A stretch of DNA of 64,000 bases, taken from Microcaldota archaeon (GTDB lineage: Archaea > Micrarchaeota > Micrarchaeia > Micrarchaeales > Micrarchaeaceae). The notes below the pieces were generated by a model. The model saw only the letters and a program-made list of their open reading frames with translations, ran no database searches and had not been told where the DNA came from. Within the stretch, counting starts at the first letter, position 1. Each line of letters starts with the position of its first letter. Made by a program: the position numbers and the translations under genes. The stretch lies in the NCBI GenBank assembly GCA_021816895.1, contig JAKAWW010000001.1, positions 124,001 through 188,000 of the forward strand, written 5' to 3'. Positions 26,527 through 35,397 of this stretch are shown piece by piece.

Positions 26527-27861
26527 TCACACTTTTATTACAGGATGCAAATTGGGCAGGCCAATTTTTTTCAATGTAGCTTCTGGATTGTCATAGTAGT
26601 CGCGCACAAATTCGCTTATGCTCTTCATGTCGCGCATGCCTAGCCTGTTTATCCTGTCAAGCATTATCGCCCTGATGCGCTCCTCCTCCAATATGTCTGG
26701 CGGCGGCACGCCGAGCACCTTTGACAGCATGTCCCTATACGTTACACTTGGCAATATAGGAGAGCCCTTTTGGGTTTTATAATCATACTTGTATAGATCA
26801 GAAAGCAGTATCTGCGTTTCTATGCCGGATATCTCAGATATCTGCGTAACCTTCCTGCTCTGCAATCCCCCTGTGTATACCATCGATACTACAATAAGCG
26901 CATCTATAACCGGTATTATATCCATCGGCACATTCATTGGCGTGTGCTGCAGCCTGTTTATAATATCCCTGGTTGAAGATGCATGTATAGTGCCCATCGA
27001 TATCTTGCCGATGTTCATCGCCGTAATCATGTCATTGGCTTCCGCGCCCCTCACTTCGCCTATTATTATCATGTCAGGCCTCATCCTAAGCGCGTTCTTG
27101 ACAAGGTCTACCATTGGCATGTCCTCGCTTGTCTCTAGCCTCACGCAGTTTTCTTGCGTCCTGGTGTCAAGCTCATAGGTCTCTTCAATGGTGACAATCC
27201 TTGCTTCGGGCCTGAAAAACGAGAACATTGCATTGAGCAGCGTTGTCTTGCCTGCAGCAGGCATTCCTCCTATCAGGATGTTTGCCGGCCTTACCTTCAG
27301 CCCGTCAACGTAAAGCCATAGCCTTGCAGCTATACTGTAATCAATCTCTCCTGCGTTTACAATGTCCAATATGCTGAGGGGATTCCGCTTGAAATTTCTC
27401 ACCGTCACGTCATAGCCCATCGGAGATGACACGACATTTGCCCTGCTCCCATTGGGCAGGTGTATGTCAAGTATGTTGCCGTTCGAAGATTCGTTTGTAG
27501 CATAAAGCTTGAGCTTGTTGATAAAGGTTTCCAGGTCCTCTTTGCTGCCGATCTTCTTGTCAACTTTCTTGGGTCCCTCCTTTGAACTGTATTCGAATAT
27601 GTTCTCGGTGTTGTTTATCATGATGTCTTCTATGTCCTCATTATCGATGAGCTCGGCTAGGGGGCTTATGTCATACATGTCCTTGAGCATTTCATCAATT
27701 TCGTCTTCGCCGACATGCGGGTCTATGCTCTGCGCTATGTCCTTTATGATCTGCCTTCGGTGCAAAGGATCAGTGATTGTTGTAAACTTGCCTTTAGCCT
27801 TGGTAAGTATCAGATTCTCCATGTCCCTAAGTCGCTGCTCCATAAACGTTGGCATCCTCAT
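26527..27861 (-). CDS. Type II/IV secretion and pilus assembly ATPase (CpaF/VirB11-like)
   Basis: A 444-residue hexameric ATPase that powers pilus assembly or secretion. The N-terminal region is followed by LAELIDNEDIEDIMIN (typical N-terminal domain), Walker A GGMPAAGKTTL, Asp box TIEETYELDTR, Walker B MIIIGEVRGAEA and the His box MGTIHASS. The short C-terminal domain is mostly helical. No membrane platform gene (TadC/FlaJ-like) is adjacent. The class III pilins at 34768-35895 and the stalk protein at 51390 are candidate substrates. ATG 27861 is preferred over the upstream TTG. Confidence 0.93.
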   Translation of the reverse strand: MRMPTFMEQRLRDMENLILTKAKGKFTTITDPLHRRQIIKDIAQSIDPHVGEDEIDEMLKDMYDISPLAELIDNEDIEDIMINNTENIFEYSSKEGPKKVDKKIGSKEDLETFINKLKLYATNESSNGNILDIHLPNGSRANVVSSPMGYDVTVRNFKRNPLSILDIVNAGEIDYSIAARLWLYVDGLKVRPANILIGGMPAAGKTTLLNAMFSFFRPEARIVTIEETYELDTRTQENCVRLETSEDMPMVDLVKNALRMRPDMIIIGEVRGAEANDMITAMNIGKISMGTIHASSTRDIINRLQHTPMNVPMDIIPVIDALIVVSMVYTGGLQSRKVTQISEISGIETQILLSDLYKYDYKTQKGSPILPSVTYRDMLSKVLGVPPPDILEEERIRAIMLDRINRLGMRDMKSISEFVRDYYDNPEATLKKIGLPNLHPVIKV

Positions 27862-28011
27862 ACCAGCGTGCAATGCCGTGCTTTACAAACGAAGCTGGTT
27901 ATACAGATAGATGGGATAAAAATGTATATATATGTTTGCGGGAGGATGGCGCATTGTTGAGATTTTAGCATTGTTATTCAAATACTAACAATGGATTAAA
28001 AATGGCAACTT

Positions 28012-29163
28012 TTATCCAGCCTTTGGTTCTGGCAATATGGAATCGACTACGAACTGCGGGCTATACCTTACCAGTGCATCATAGCTCTCCCCTGTGCCGA
28101 AGTAAAGTATTGGTATGCCTGTAAGGTGCGATATCGACACCGCGCCTCCGCCCTTTGCGTCGCAATCAAGCTTGGTGAGTATTATGCCGTCTATCTTTAT
28201 CGTTTTTGAGAACTCCATTATCTGCTTCGCAATTGCGTTGCCAGAGATGCTCTCTCCCACGTAAAGTGTTATGTCTGGTTTTGCTACCCTCACTATCTTT
28301 TCCATCTCCTTAAGCAGGCTTTTGTTCGTGTCTTGCCTGCCTGCGCTGTCTATGAGCACTATATCAATGCCATGCGCCTTGGCGTAAGCTATGGCGTCAA
28401 AGGCTATGCTTGCAGGGTCAGCTCCGTATGTGCTCTTTATGACAGGAACGCCTATCTTATTGGCGTGGAATTCCGTCTGCTCTATTGCCGCGGCCCTGAA
28501 GGTGTCGCTTGCAGCCATCACACATGCAATTCCACTGCTTTTGAACATGTAAGCAAGCTTCGCTATTGTGGTCGTCTTGCCCGTGCCGTTGGGCCCAAGG
28601 AAAAGGATCTTCACCGGTTTCATGCCTTGTGAAACGCGTTCCTTTGAAAATTGAAGCAGGTCGATGCCCTTCGTCTCACTCAAGGTCTTCTCCAGCGCCT
28701 CGCGCACTACGCCAAGCATTTCTTCCTCTATGCCGTTTGAGCTGAACTTCCTGCCGCTTACTTCATTTTTCAGCATTTGCTCAAAATATGCGGCAGTATC
28801 ATATGATACATCGGATTCAAGCATCGATTTCCCTATTGCGTCGACAAAATTGTCTACCTCTTTTTCGTTTAAGGTTACAGAGCCAATAAACCTGCTCTTT
28901 ATCTTTGTGGCAATCCCTAGCTCTACAACATGCTGCGCATCCTTTGCATTTTTCGCTGCTTCAACTTTCTTGCCATTCATTGTCTCTTTTTTTGGCTCTT
29001 CGCGTTGTAGCGCGCTCTCTTCTTTCTTGCTTTCGGGGCTATCCGCAGCGGCGACTTCCTCCTGCTTGCTGCCGCTTCCTTCAAGCTCCTCTTCCTCCTT
29101 GTGTGCAAAGCCTTTTATCGCATTGGAAAGCTTTTTTCTCAGCGCATCAAACAGACCAATCAC
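28012..29163 (-). CDS. ftsY: Signal recognition particle receptor FtsY
   Basis: SRP receptor GTPase targeting ribosomes to the membrane. The N-terminal GLFDALRKKLSNAIKGF helix is a membrane-binding helix, followed by an acidic, Glu/Lys-rich linker. The NG domain has GPNGTGKTTTIAKLA (G1), DTFRAAAIEQ, DSAGRQDTNK (G3), TKLDCDAKGG (G4) and the closing FGTGESYDAL. The start is GTG 29163, eight bases after the prefoldin stop; longer upstream frames overlap prefoldin and are rejected. The linked SRP RNA is at about 60 kb. Confidence 0.95.
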   Translation of the reverse strand: MIGLFDALRKKLSNAIKGFAHKEEEELEGSGSKQEEVAAADSPESKKEESALQREEPKKETMNGKKVEAAKNAKDAQHVVELGIATKIKSRFIGSVTLNEKEVDNFVDAIGKSMLESDVSYDTAAYFEQMLKNEVSGRKFSSNGIEEEMLGVVREALEKTLSETKGIDLLQFSKERVSQGMKPVKILFLGPNGTGKTTTIAKLAYMFKSSGIACVMAASDTFRAAAIEQTEFHANKIGVPVIKSTYGADPASIAFDAIAYAKAHGIDIVLIDSAGRQDTNKSLLKEMEKIVRVAKPDITLYVGESISGNAIAKQIMEFSKTIKIDGIILTKLDCDAKGGGAVSISHLTGIPILYFGTGESYDALVRYSPQFVVDSILPEPKAG

Positions 29164-29170
29164 CTGCAGT

Positions 29171-29584
29171 TCATCTGCTGCCTGCAGCAGCATCGAGCCT
29201 ATGTATAACCTCAAGAAGCGAGCTTTCTACTTTCTTCCTGTTGCTTATTGCGGCTGTAAGCTCCGCGGATTTCTTCTCTATCAACCGCGCAATGTATTCT
29301 TTTGCGTAATCGGCGCTCATCTCTTCAAGGTATCCGCCGCCTATGCCAACTGTGAAAGTTTTTGCATCCATGGCCTTGCTGCGCACATAGAAGCCGGAGC
29401 CGACATGCGTGAAAAGCTCCCTGTTTTCAAGCAGCGCGCTCTCTTCAATGGCTTTCTGCACGGCACTGAGCTCTCTAAGCTCGTTGGAATTAGATGTTAT
29501 TGCTTCGGACAGTGACCTGTACTGCTGCTCGTAAAGCTGCTGCATGTACATGAGCTCTTCCGCGCCCTGATTGTTTGCTGCCAT
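29171..29584 (-). CDS. pfdA: Prefoldin subunit alpha
   Basis: A 137-residue co-chaperone subunit handing nascent chains to the thermosome. Two long coiled-coil helices (ELMYMQQLYEQQYRSL and the C-terminal EYIARLIEKKSAEL) flank a beta-hairpin region, HVGSGFYVRSKA and TFTVGIGGGYLEE, the family signature. It sits upstream of ftsY, as in many archaea. A TATA box 35-45 bases upstream supports ATG 29584. Confidence 0.9.
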   Translation of the reverse strand: MAANNQGAEELMYMQQLYEQQYRSLSEAITSNSNELRELSAVQKAIEESALLENRELFTHVGSGFYVRSKAMDAKTFTVGIGGGYLEEMSADYAKEYIARLIEKKSAELTAAISNRKKVESSLLEVIHRLDAAAGSR

Positions 29585-29618
29585 TGTATCACTTACCCGC
29601 AAGTAATATTCAATTGAA

Positions 29619-29628
29619 TATATTTATA
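29619..29628 (-). promoter_or_regulatory. TATA box of the pfdA-ftsY unit
   Basis: CTATAAATAT-like element on the minus strand, 35-44 bases before ATG 29584. It is the only good promoter match upstream of the pair. Confidence 0.55.
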
Positions 29629-29729
29629 GTTTTACTACGCATATGTTATTTGAGGCAGGCTCATTGCACTTATGCTTAACATTGCAGCTTATAGGTCGCC
29701 TGCCACTGCCATGGTATGTGTTTGTGGTA

Positions 29730-32036
29730 ATGCCAATGATAGAAAGCATAGAACTTACGAACTGGAAGGTGCATAGCCACACAAAGCTCGATTTCAAGAA
29801 GGGCGTGAACGTGCTTGTCGGCGTGATGGGTGCAGGCAAGAGCTCAATACTAGATGCGATATCGTTCGGCTTCTTTGGCTCGTTTCCTGCCCTCAGCCAC
29901 AGGCGCTCGTCACTTGATGACATAATAACGAGGAAGCCCGAAGTAAAAGAAGGGGCTGAGGTAAAACTGAGCTTCACCATAGACAGCGACCATTACACAG
30001 TGTCGAGGCGCATAGTAAAAAACGGAAGCTCTACTGCAAGGCTTGAAAAGAACGGTACATATTTGCAGTCGCAGCCTGAGCGGGTCAGCGAAGAGGTCGA
30101 GCGCATCCTCAAGGTAGATTATGACACCTTCTCAAGGGTGATATATGCAGAGCAGAACAGGCTTGACTACTTTCTGGAGCTCGCGAAAGGCGACCGAAAG
30201 CGTCAGATAGACCGCATGCTCGGCCTTGACAGTTTCACCAGGGCTGAGGAGAACGCAGTATCTCTTGCAAACCACATCAAGGACATAATAAGCGGCAGCG
30301 AAGAGAGCATTGCGCATATCGACATAGCTTCTCTTAAGGCAAGCATGGCAAGCCTTGTAAAAGAGAGGGAGAAATATGCAGCTGAGCGCAAGAAGCTTGA
30401 AGCCGAGGCAAAAAGCACAGAGGAGAGCGCGAAAGGGGCAAGCGCCCAGTTGAACAGGGCCAAAGAGGAATATGACAAAAAGCAAAAGTTGTTGAAAGAT
30501 GTCGCGGAGCTTACGGCAAGGCAGGCGACGCTCAAGGCAGAAATAGAAAAGATCTCAAGCAAGCGCAGCAAGGACGAAATTGAGCGCGAGCTTTCTGGCG
30601 CACGCGCAGATGCTCAAAAAGCAGAAGAGGAGCTAAAGAAGCTAAGGGCAGGAGAGCGGGAATCGACAAAAAAGCTGTCTGATGCAGAATCAAGGCTTGC
30701 AGATGCGCAGGAGAAGCTCAAGGAGCGCGACAAGCTTGCCACCGGGCTTAAGGGCCAGAGCATTGAAGATATTGAGAAGGCGGCGCGGAAGATAGATGAA
30801 GAACTTGGCGCAGGGCAGAAGGATCTTGCAGCGGCGCAGAGTATGCTTGCAGAGAACGAGAAGTGGGCTAAAGAGCTGGAAAAGCACATTACTTCATGCC
30901 CTGTGTGCAACCGTGAGCTCACGCAACAGATGCGCGAGCAGCTCCTGGAGCAGAAAAACGGGCTCATAAGAAAGGCAGAGTCAGAAGTTTCAAGGCTATC
31001 ATCGCACGTGGAAGAGCTCAAGCACAGGAAGCTCGCGGCCGAGAAGGAAGAGCGGGTTGCGAAGCTCTCATTCGAAAAGCTTGCAGCGTTCAGCGGGCTT
31101 GACGAAAAGGCAGCGAAATACGCGCGCGATGTTTCAATGTTAAAAGCTGATGCGGCCAAGGCAGCACTTGCTGCTGATTCAAAAGCGAGCGATTTGGACA
31201 AACTTAAAAAGCGCAGCAATGACCTGAGCGTTGAGCTTGACAGCGTTTCAAGGAAGGAGCGCTACAGCCGTGACATTGCTGCTGCAGCATCGTTGGCGGA
31301 AGCGAAAAAAAAGGAAGCTGAGGCAATAAGCATAAGCGATCATGACCTTGACGTGCTGCGCGAGAAGCTTGCAAGCGCAAGGGAAGAGCTCAGCAAGACA
31401 ACGGAAAAGCTTTCCGGCGGCGAGAAAATGATGGCAAGCCTAGATGTTCAGATAGATGAAAAGGCGAAGAGCATAGCAGAAGCAGAAAGCATAAAGGCAA
31501 GGATCGAGCGCAGCAAGGGGCTTGTTGCCGAGCTCGGCAAGTTCAGGTCAGCACTGGCCGATACGGAAAGCGCGCTTCGGCTTGAGCTTGTAAAATCAAT
31601 AAACAACCTCATGCAATCAATATGGCCAGAGCTCTACCCATATCTGGACTATCCTTCAATAAGGCTCAGCGCAAGCAAAGACGATTACGTGTTGGAGGCG
31701 GCCACAACAATGGGCAGCGAGAAGCAATGGTCTGATATAAACAGCATAGCCAGCGGCGGCGAGCGCAGCATAGCCTGCCTTGCAATGCGCATAGCCCTCG
31801 CCATGGTAGTAGTGCCAAACCTCAGGTGGCTCATACTCGACGAGCCTACCCACAATCTCGATGAGAACGGGATAGGAAAGCTCATAGACGTTTTGGGAAG
31901 CTCCCTTCCAAAAGTTGTTGACCAGATATTTGTTATAACACATGACAATTCGTTGCGCAGCATAAGCTCTGCACGCGTTTACCAGATAGAGCGCAACAAG
32001 AACAGCGACGAATACGCCAATGCAGTAAGCATCTAA
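29730..32036 (+). CDS. rad50: DNA double-strand break repair ATPase Rad50
   Basis: SMC-like ATPase that tethers and processes DNA ends. It has Walker A GVMGAGKSSILD near residue 37, the Q-loop EQNRLDYFLEL, two long coiled-coil arms rich in Lys/Glu/Ala, and the zinc hook CPVC near residue 391. The signature is ASGGERSIACLAMRIAL and Walker B is WLILDEPTHNLD. At 768 residues it is slightly shorter than typical archaeal Rad50. ATG 29730 (MPMIESIEL) is chosen because the conserved strand follows directly; earlier in-frame codons encode an implausible hydrophobic leader. Mre11, HerA and NurA, the usual neighbours, are not present here. Confidence 0.93.
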   Translation: MPMIESIELTNWKVHSHTKLDFKKGVNVLVGVMGAGKSSILDAISFGFFGSFPALSHRRSSLDDIITRKPEVKEGAEVKLSFTIDSDHYTVSRRIVKNGSSTARLEKNGTYLQSQPERVSEEVERILKVDYDTFSRVIYAEQNRLDYFLELAKGDRKRQIDRMLGLDSFTRAEENAVSLANHIKDIISGSEESIAHIDIASLKASMASLVKEREKYAAERKKLEAEAKSTEESAKGASAQLNRAKEEYDKKQKLLKDVAELTARQATLKAEIEKISSKRSKDEIERELSGARADAQKAEEELKKLRAGERESTKKLSDAESRLADAQEKLKERDKLATGLKGQSIEDIEKAARKIDEELGAGQKDLAAAQSMLAENEKWAKELEKHITSCPVCNRELTQQMREQLLEQKNGLIRKAESEVSRLSSHVEELKHRKLAAEKEERVAKLSFEKLAAFSGLDEKAAKYARDVSMLKADAAKAALAADSKASDLDKLKKRSNDLSVELDSVSRKERYSRDIAAAASLAEAKKKEAEAISISDHDLDVLREKLASAREELSKTTEKLSGGEKMMASLDVQIDEKAKSIAEAESIKARIERSKGLVAELGKFRSALADTESALRLELVKSINNLMQSIWPELYPYLDYPSIRLSASKDDYVLEAATTMGSEKQWSDINSIASGGERSIACLAMRIALAMVVVPNLRWLILDEPTHNLDENGIGKLIDVLGSSLPKVVDQIFVITHDNSLRSISSARVYQIERNKNSDEYANAVSI

Positions 32037-32039
32037 TGA

Positions 32040-33107
32040 TTAGAGCTCGCCAATGCCTAGACCTGCTGATTCCTCGCCACTTTTGGGCCCCAATATCTGC
32101 GGGCTCTTCACTCCTGTGAAAATTGCTATTACTTCAACCCTGCCATTGTACGCCGGGTCGACCCTTGCTCCCCATATTACATTAGCATTCGGCGCTGCCA
32201 GCGCTGTGAGTTCAGTTGCAATCTCGTTGGCCTCTCCAAGTGTCAGGTCTTCGCCGCCCCTTATATGGACAAGTATGCCTTTTGAATCTTCATAATCAAC
32301 GTCAAGCAGCTTGTGCTCAAGTGTATCCTTCACGACATCCTTCACCTTGTTGGTGCCGCTGCCCTCGCCTACGCTTATCATGGCAAGGCCGCCGTTGCTC
32401 ATTATGCTCTTCAGATCTGCGAAGTCAACATTGATAAGGCTTGGCGCATTTATCGTTTCGGTTATGCCTTTCACCGCTCTGGAAGTGACCTCATCAGCGA
32501 GCTTGAATGCCTGCTCTATCGCAAGGTTTGGGTAAACGTCAACAAGCCTCTGGTTGTCTATGACTATGAGCGTATCCACGTTTTTCCTCAGTTCCTCGAC
32601 ACCCTTCCTGGCGACATTTATGCGCACACGCTCTAGCGAAAAAGGGAATGTGACAATGCCTATCACAACTGACCCGCTCTTCTTTGCTATGTCCGCTACA
32701 ATCGGCGCTGCCCCGGTGCCTGTGCCTCCTCCCATGCCAGCAGCCAGGAACATGAGATTGCAGTCCTTCACTGCTGCTTCTATGTCAACCCTGGAATATT
32801 CTGCAGCCTTGGCCCCTATCTCTGGGAAGCCTCCTGCGCCTAACCCTCTTGTAAGCGCCCCGCCGATGAGAATGCGCTTAATGGAGCTGTCAAGGCTGTT
32901 GAGATGCTTTGCATCCGTGTTCACTGCGACGAGCTGCGCCCCGCTTACTCCTATGCGGCTCAGCCTCTGCACTGTGTTCGAGCCGCCGCCGCCAACTCCG
33001 CAGACATATATGTTGGCCCTGAACATGTTATCCGGCTGCGCATCAGAGCTCAATGCGCTTTCTAGTATGCCTATCCAAACACCCTTTTCCTGTTTATTAA
33101 CACTCAA
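32040..33107 (-). CDS. ftsZ: Cell division GTPase FtsZ, second copy
   Basis: A 355-residue FtsZ, divergent from the copy at the window start. It has the nucleotide loop VCGVGGGGSNT near residue 34, tubulin signature GMGGGTGTGAAP, FSLERVRINVARKG, and T7 loop NVDFADLKSIM. The C-terminal tail (LGPKSGEESAGLGIGEL) is short. The start is TTG 33107; the nearest ATG (33026) would remove residues just before the first beta strand. An AT-rich promoter region (TTTTTATAG) lies immediately upstream. Convergent with rad50, three bases apart. Confidence 0.94.
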   Translation of the reverse strand: MSVNKQEKGVWIGILESALSSDAQPDNMFRANIYVCGVGGGGSNTVQRLSRIGVSGAQLVAVNTDAKHLNSLDSSIKRILIGGALTRGLGAGGFPEIGAKAAEYSRVDIEAAVKDCNLMFLAAGMGGGTGTGAAPIVADIAKKSGSVVIGIVTFPFSLERVRINVARKGVEELRKNVDTLIVIDNQRLVDVYPNLAIEQAFKLADEVTSRAVKGITETINAPSLINVDFADLKSIMSNGGLAMISVGEGSGTNKVKDVVKDTLEHKLLDVDYEDSKGILVHIRGGEDLTLGEANEIATELTALAAPNANVIWGARVDPAYNGRVEVIAIFTGVKSPQILGPKSGEESAGLGIGEL

Positions 33108-33261
33108 ACAAACTATAAAAATTTATGCAAAATTTGCGTTTATCACACATATTTGGGCATCCAGCGCAAATCAGTGCAAGCTATATATTTTTATAGCTTA
33201 GCGATACAATATTCTTTACTGCTTTTCAAAGAGCATGTAAACTTTGCAACAGTGTGTTTTT

Positions 33262-33792
33262 ATGGTAAGGCTTAGGCCAGCGCATACGATGAGGGATGCT
33301 TCTTCCCAGTCATGGTCAAGGTATTCGTTGAAGAACCCGAAGAAGAATTACGTGAAGTCACTGCCGCATACGAGCCTGCTCATCTTCAAGATGGGCGTCG
33401 AAAAGCCGTATGACGTCGAGCTGAGGCTCGAGTCGCAGCAGCCTATACAGCTCAGGTCCAATGCCCTGGAAGCTGCGAGGCTTCTCGTAAACAAGCAGCT
33501 CGAAGCGCAGCTGCCGCAGAACTACCTGCTCAGGGTGCTCGTCTACCCTCACAACGTGATCAGGGAGCACAAGATGGCCCAGGGCGCAGGCGCTGACCGT
33601 ATCTCGCAGGGAATGAGCCTTTCATTCGGCAAGGGCATATCCGTGGCTGCAAGAGTGCGCAGGAACCAGGCATTGTTCTCGCTCAGGGTGAGCAGCGGCA
33701 ACAGGCGCTTTGCTACTGAAGCCCTGAAAAAGGCAGCGCTTAAGCTTTCCGGAGCCTACAAGATAAGGGCATACGATATAAAAAACAACTAA
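33262..33792 (+). CDS. rpl10e: Ribosomal protein L10e (uL16)
   Basis: A 176-residue large-subunit protein near the A site. It begins MVRLRPAHTMRD and contains QNYLLRVLVYPHNVIREHKM and GADRISQGMSLSFGK, where bacterial uL16 aligns. ATG 33262 is chosen over the in-frame ATG 33244 because it gives the family's standard start. The promoter element CTATATATTTTTATAGC is near 33180. The stop TAA overlaps the dph2 ATG (TAATG), indicating coupled translation. Confidence 0.95.
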   Translation: MVRLRPAHTMRDASSQSWSRYSLKNPKKNYVKSLPHTSLLIFKMGVEKPYDVELRLESQQPIQLRSNALEAARLLVNKQLEAQLPQNYLLRVLVYPHNVIREHKMAQGAGADRISQGMSLSFGKGISVAARVRRNQALFSLRVSSGNRRFATEALKKAALKLSGAYKIRAYDIKNN

Positions 33793-34721
33793 TGGTAAGA
33801 ATGCGCATCCTACTGCAGTTTCCTGAAGGGCTGAAGCAGAAGGCACTGGAATACGCAAAGAAATATGAGCAGGAAGGCAACGAGGTTTTTGTTTCTTCCT
33901 CACCAAGCTTCGGCGCTTGCGATCTGGCGATAGACGAGGCGAAAGCGATAGGCGCAGAGAAGATCGTGCACTTCGGCCATGCTGAATTCAAGCGCGTCGA
34001 CTTTAATGTAGAATACGTGCCTTATTACATCGATGCGCCGCTTGAAATACTAAACAACTCATTAGAGCTGTTAAAGCCTTATTCAAAAATAGGCCTTGTC
34101 ACCACGATACAGCATGTCAACCAGCTTGACAAGATAAAGGAATTCTACGAGCAAAGCGGCAAGGCAGTAATAATAGGCAAGCCGTATGGTTTCGCAAAGG
34201 TGCGCGGCCAGATACTGGGCTGCGATGTCGGAAGCGCGGCTACAATAGACAAGCAGGTCGATGCATTCGTGTATTTCGGCGGGGGCATGTTCCACCCTTT
34301 GGGCGCGCTCCTCGCTACAACGAAGCCTTTCCTTGTCGTGGAGCCTTTTGCAAATAGCATAGAATTCATAGACAAATACAGGGATATATACAGGAAGAAG
34401 AGCAACGGCAAGCTTCTCGCGGCGCTCAACGCGAAGAACTTCGGAATACTTGTAAGCACGAAGAACGGCCAGTACAACATGAGCTTCGCAAAAATCATAA
34501 AAAGCAAGCTTGAGGGAAGCGGTTTTTATGGCATTATACTTGTTTCAAACACGATAGATTTCGAGGCGCTGAACAACATGCTTGAAATCGATGCATTTGT
34601 GAATACCGCATGCCCGCGCATAGCCATAGACGATCAGGGCAGGACAAGGAAGCCGATACTCAGCGCTGACGAGCTGATAAGACTAATCGAAATGAAGAAG
34701 GAGTTAAGCGGCAGAGAGTAG
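33792..34721 (+). CDS. dph2: Diphthamide synthase Dph2 (radical SAM-like)
   Basis: Transfers the aminocarboxypropyl group of SAM to the target His of elongation factor 2, the first step of diphthamide formation. The three widely spaced cluster cysteines are visible in SFGACDLA (near residue 40), ILGCDVGSA (near 143) and NTACPRIAIDD (near 274), the non-classical arrangement of this family. The 309-residue length is slightly short but complete. It is translationally coupled to rpl10e. Confidence 0.93.
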   Translation: MVRMRILLQFPEGLKQKALEYAKKYEQEGNEVFVSSSPSFGACDLAIDEAKAIGAEKIVHFGHAEFKRVDFNVEYVPYYIDAPLEILNNSLELLKPYSKIGLVTTIQHVNQLDKIKEFYEQSGKAVIIGKPYGFAKVRGQILGCDVGSAATIDKQVDAFVYFGGGMFHPLGALLATTKPFLVVEPFANSIEFIDKYRDIYRKKSNGKLLAALNAKNFGILVSTKNGQYNMSFAKIIKSKLEGSGFYGIILVSNTIDFEALNNMLEIDAFVNTACPRIAIDDQGRTRKPILSADELIRLIEMKKELSGRE

Positions 34722-34734
34722 CCACTGTGCAAAG

Positions 34735-34767
34735 GCTTCAAAAATAAAAAGAAGAAAAAGAAAGAGT
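34735..34767 (-). terminator. T-rich terminator of the first pilin gene
   Basis: On the minus strand, immediately after the stop, the sequence is CTCTTTCTTTTTCTTC and TTTTTATTTTT, a pyrimidine tract typical of archaeal termination. Confidence 0.55.
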
Positions 34768-35268
34768 TTATACCTCCTTCAATGTTGCTGTTGCTATCTG
34801 TGTTGAATATGTCGGCGTGCTTCCTGATGTGGCATACAAAGCCCATACAGATCCTGTCACTACTGTGCCTGCAGTATTAGATATCCCGCTAAGCGCAAAG
34901 CTTGCCTGTACTGATTGGCCGCTTGCTAGACCATTAGTTACCGTATAACTGCCCGTGCCAGTGCCTGTTGGGCAAGATGTTGCTCCAGATGCAGGAGGCG
35001 TAGCACTGCTAGGCACGAAGCACAATATTGTAGCCGTCCAGCTCGTACCCGTAGCCTGCCCTATCGTGGCGCCAAAAGCACCTCCATGCAATATAGGATT
35101 GCTGCAAAGGTATCCCGAGCTTGCAACGCATGTTGTGCCTGTGAAAGAGGTGCTGCTGAATACTCCCAGTGAGAATAGTGCCGCCAGCACTATTGCTATT
35201 ATCAGGATGGCCCACCCGTATGTCATCAGGTATTCCATCGCGCTTTGTCCTTTCTTATTTCCAAACAT
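34768..35268 (-). CDS. Class III signal peptide pilin-like protein (copy 1)
   Basis: A 166-residue prepilin. The N-terminus MFGNKKGQSAMEYLMTYG carries the archaeal class III motif, with predicted cleavage between Gly and Gln by a pilin peptidase. A 25-residue hydrophobic helix (WAILIIAIVLAALFSLGVF) follows and would form the pilus core. The mature head is Ser/Thr/Gly-rich with four cysteines (GTTCVASSGYLC, TILCFV, TSCPTG). ATG 35268 is used, with GGTGA just upstream and a TATA box at 35301-35308. The first 60 residues are the same as in the copy at 35398-35895; the heads differ. Confidence 0.88.
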   Translation of the reverse strand: MFGNKKGQSAMEYLMTYGWAILIIAIVLAALFSLGVFSSTSFTGTTCVASSGYLCSNPILHGGAFGATIGQATGTSWTATILCFVPSSATPPASGATSCPTGTGTGSYTVTNGLASGQSVQASFALSGISNTAGTVVTGSVWALYATSGSTPTYSTQIATATLKEV

Positions 35269-35300
35269 ACTGTCACCTTGATAATAAATGAGTAGCAAGA

Positions 35301-35308
35301 TTTAAATA
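35301..35308 (-). promoter_or_regulatory. TATA box of pilin copy 1
   Basis: TATTTAAA on the minus strand, 33-40 bases before ATG 35268. The same box at the same distance precedes pilin copy 2. Confidence 0.6.
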
Positions 35309-35359
35309 CATAACTGTCATTGCTTGCTCACGGCAATGTCATAGTCAAACAGGAGAATC

Positions 35360-35393
35360 AAAAAGAAGAGAAAAAAGGAGAAAAAAAGAAAAA
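35360..35393 (-). terminator. T-rich terminator of the second pilin gene
   Basis: The minus strand after the stop reads TTTTTCTTTTTTTCTCC and TTTTTTCTCTTCTTTTT, so each pilin gene has its own terminator as well as its own promoter. Confidence 0.55.
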
Positions 35394-35397
35394 TGAT

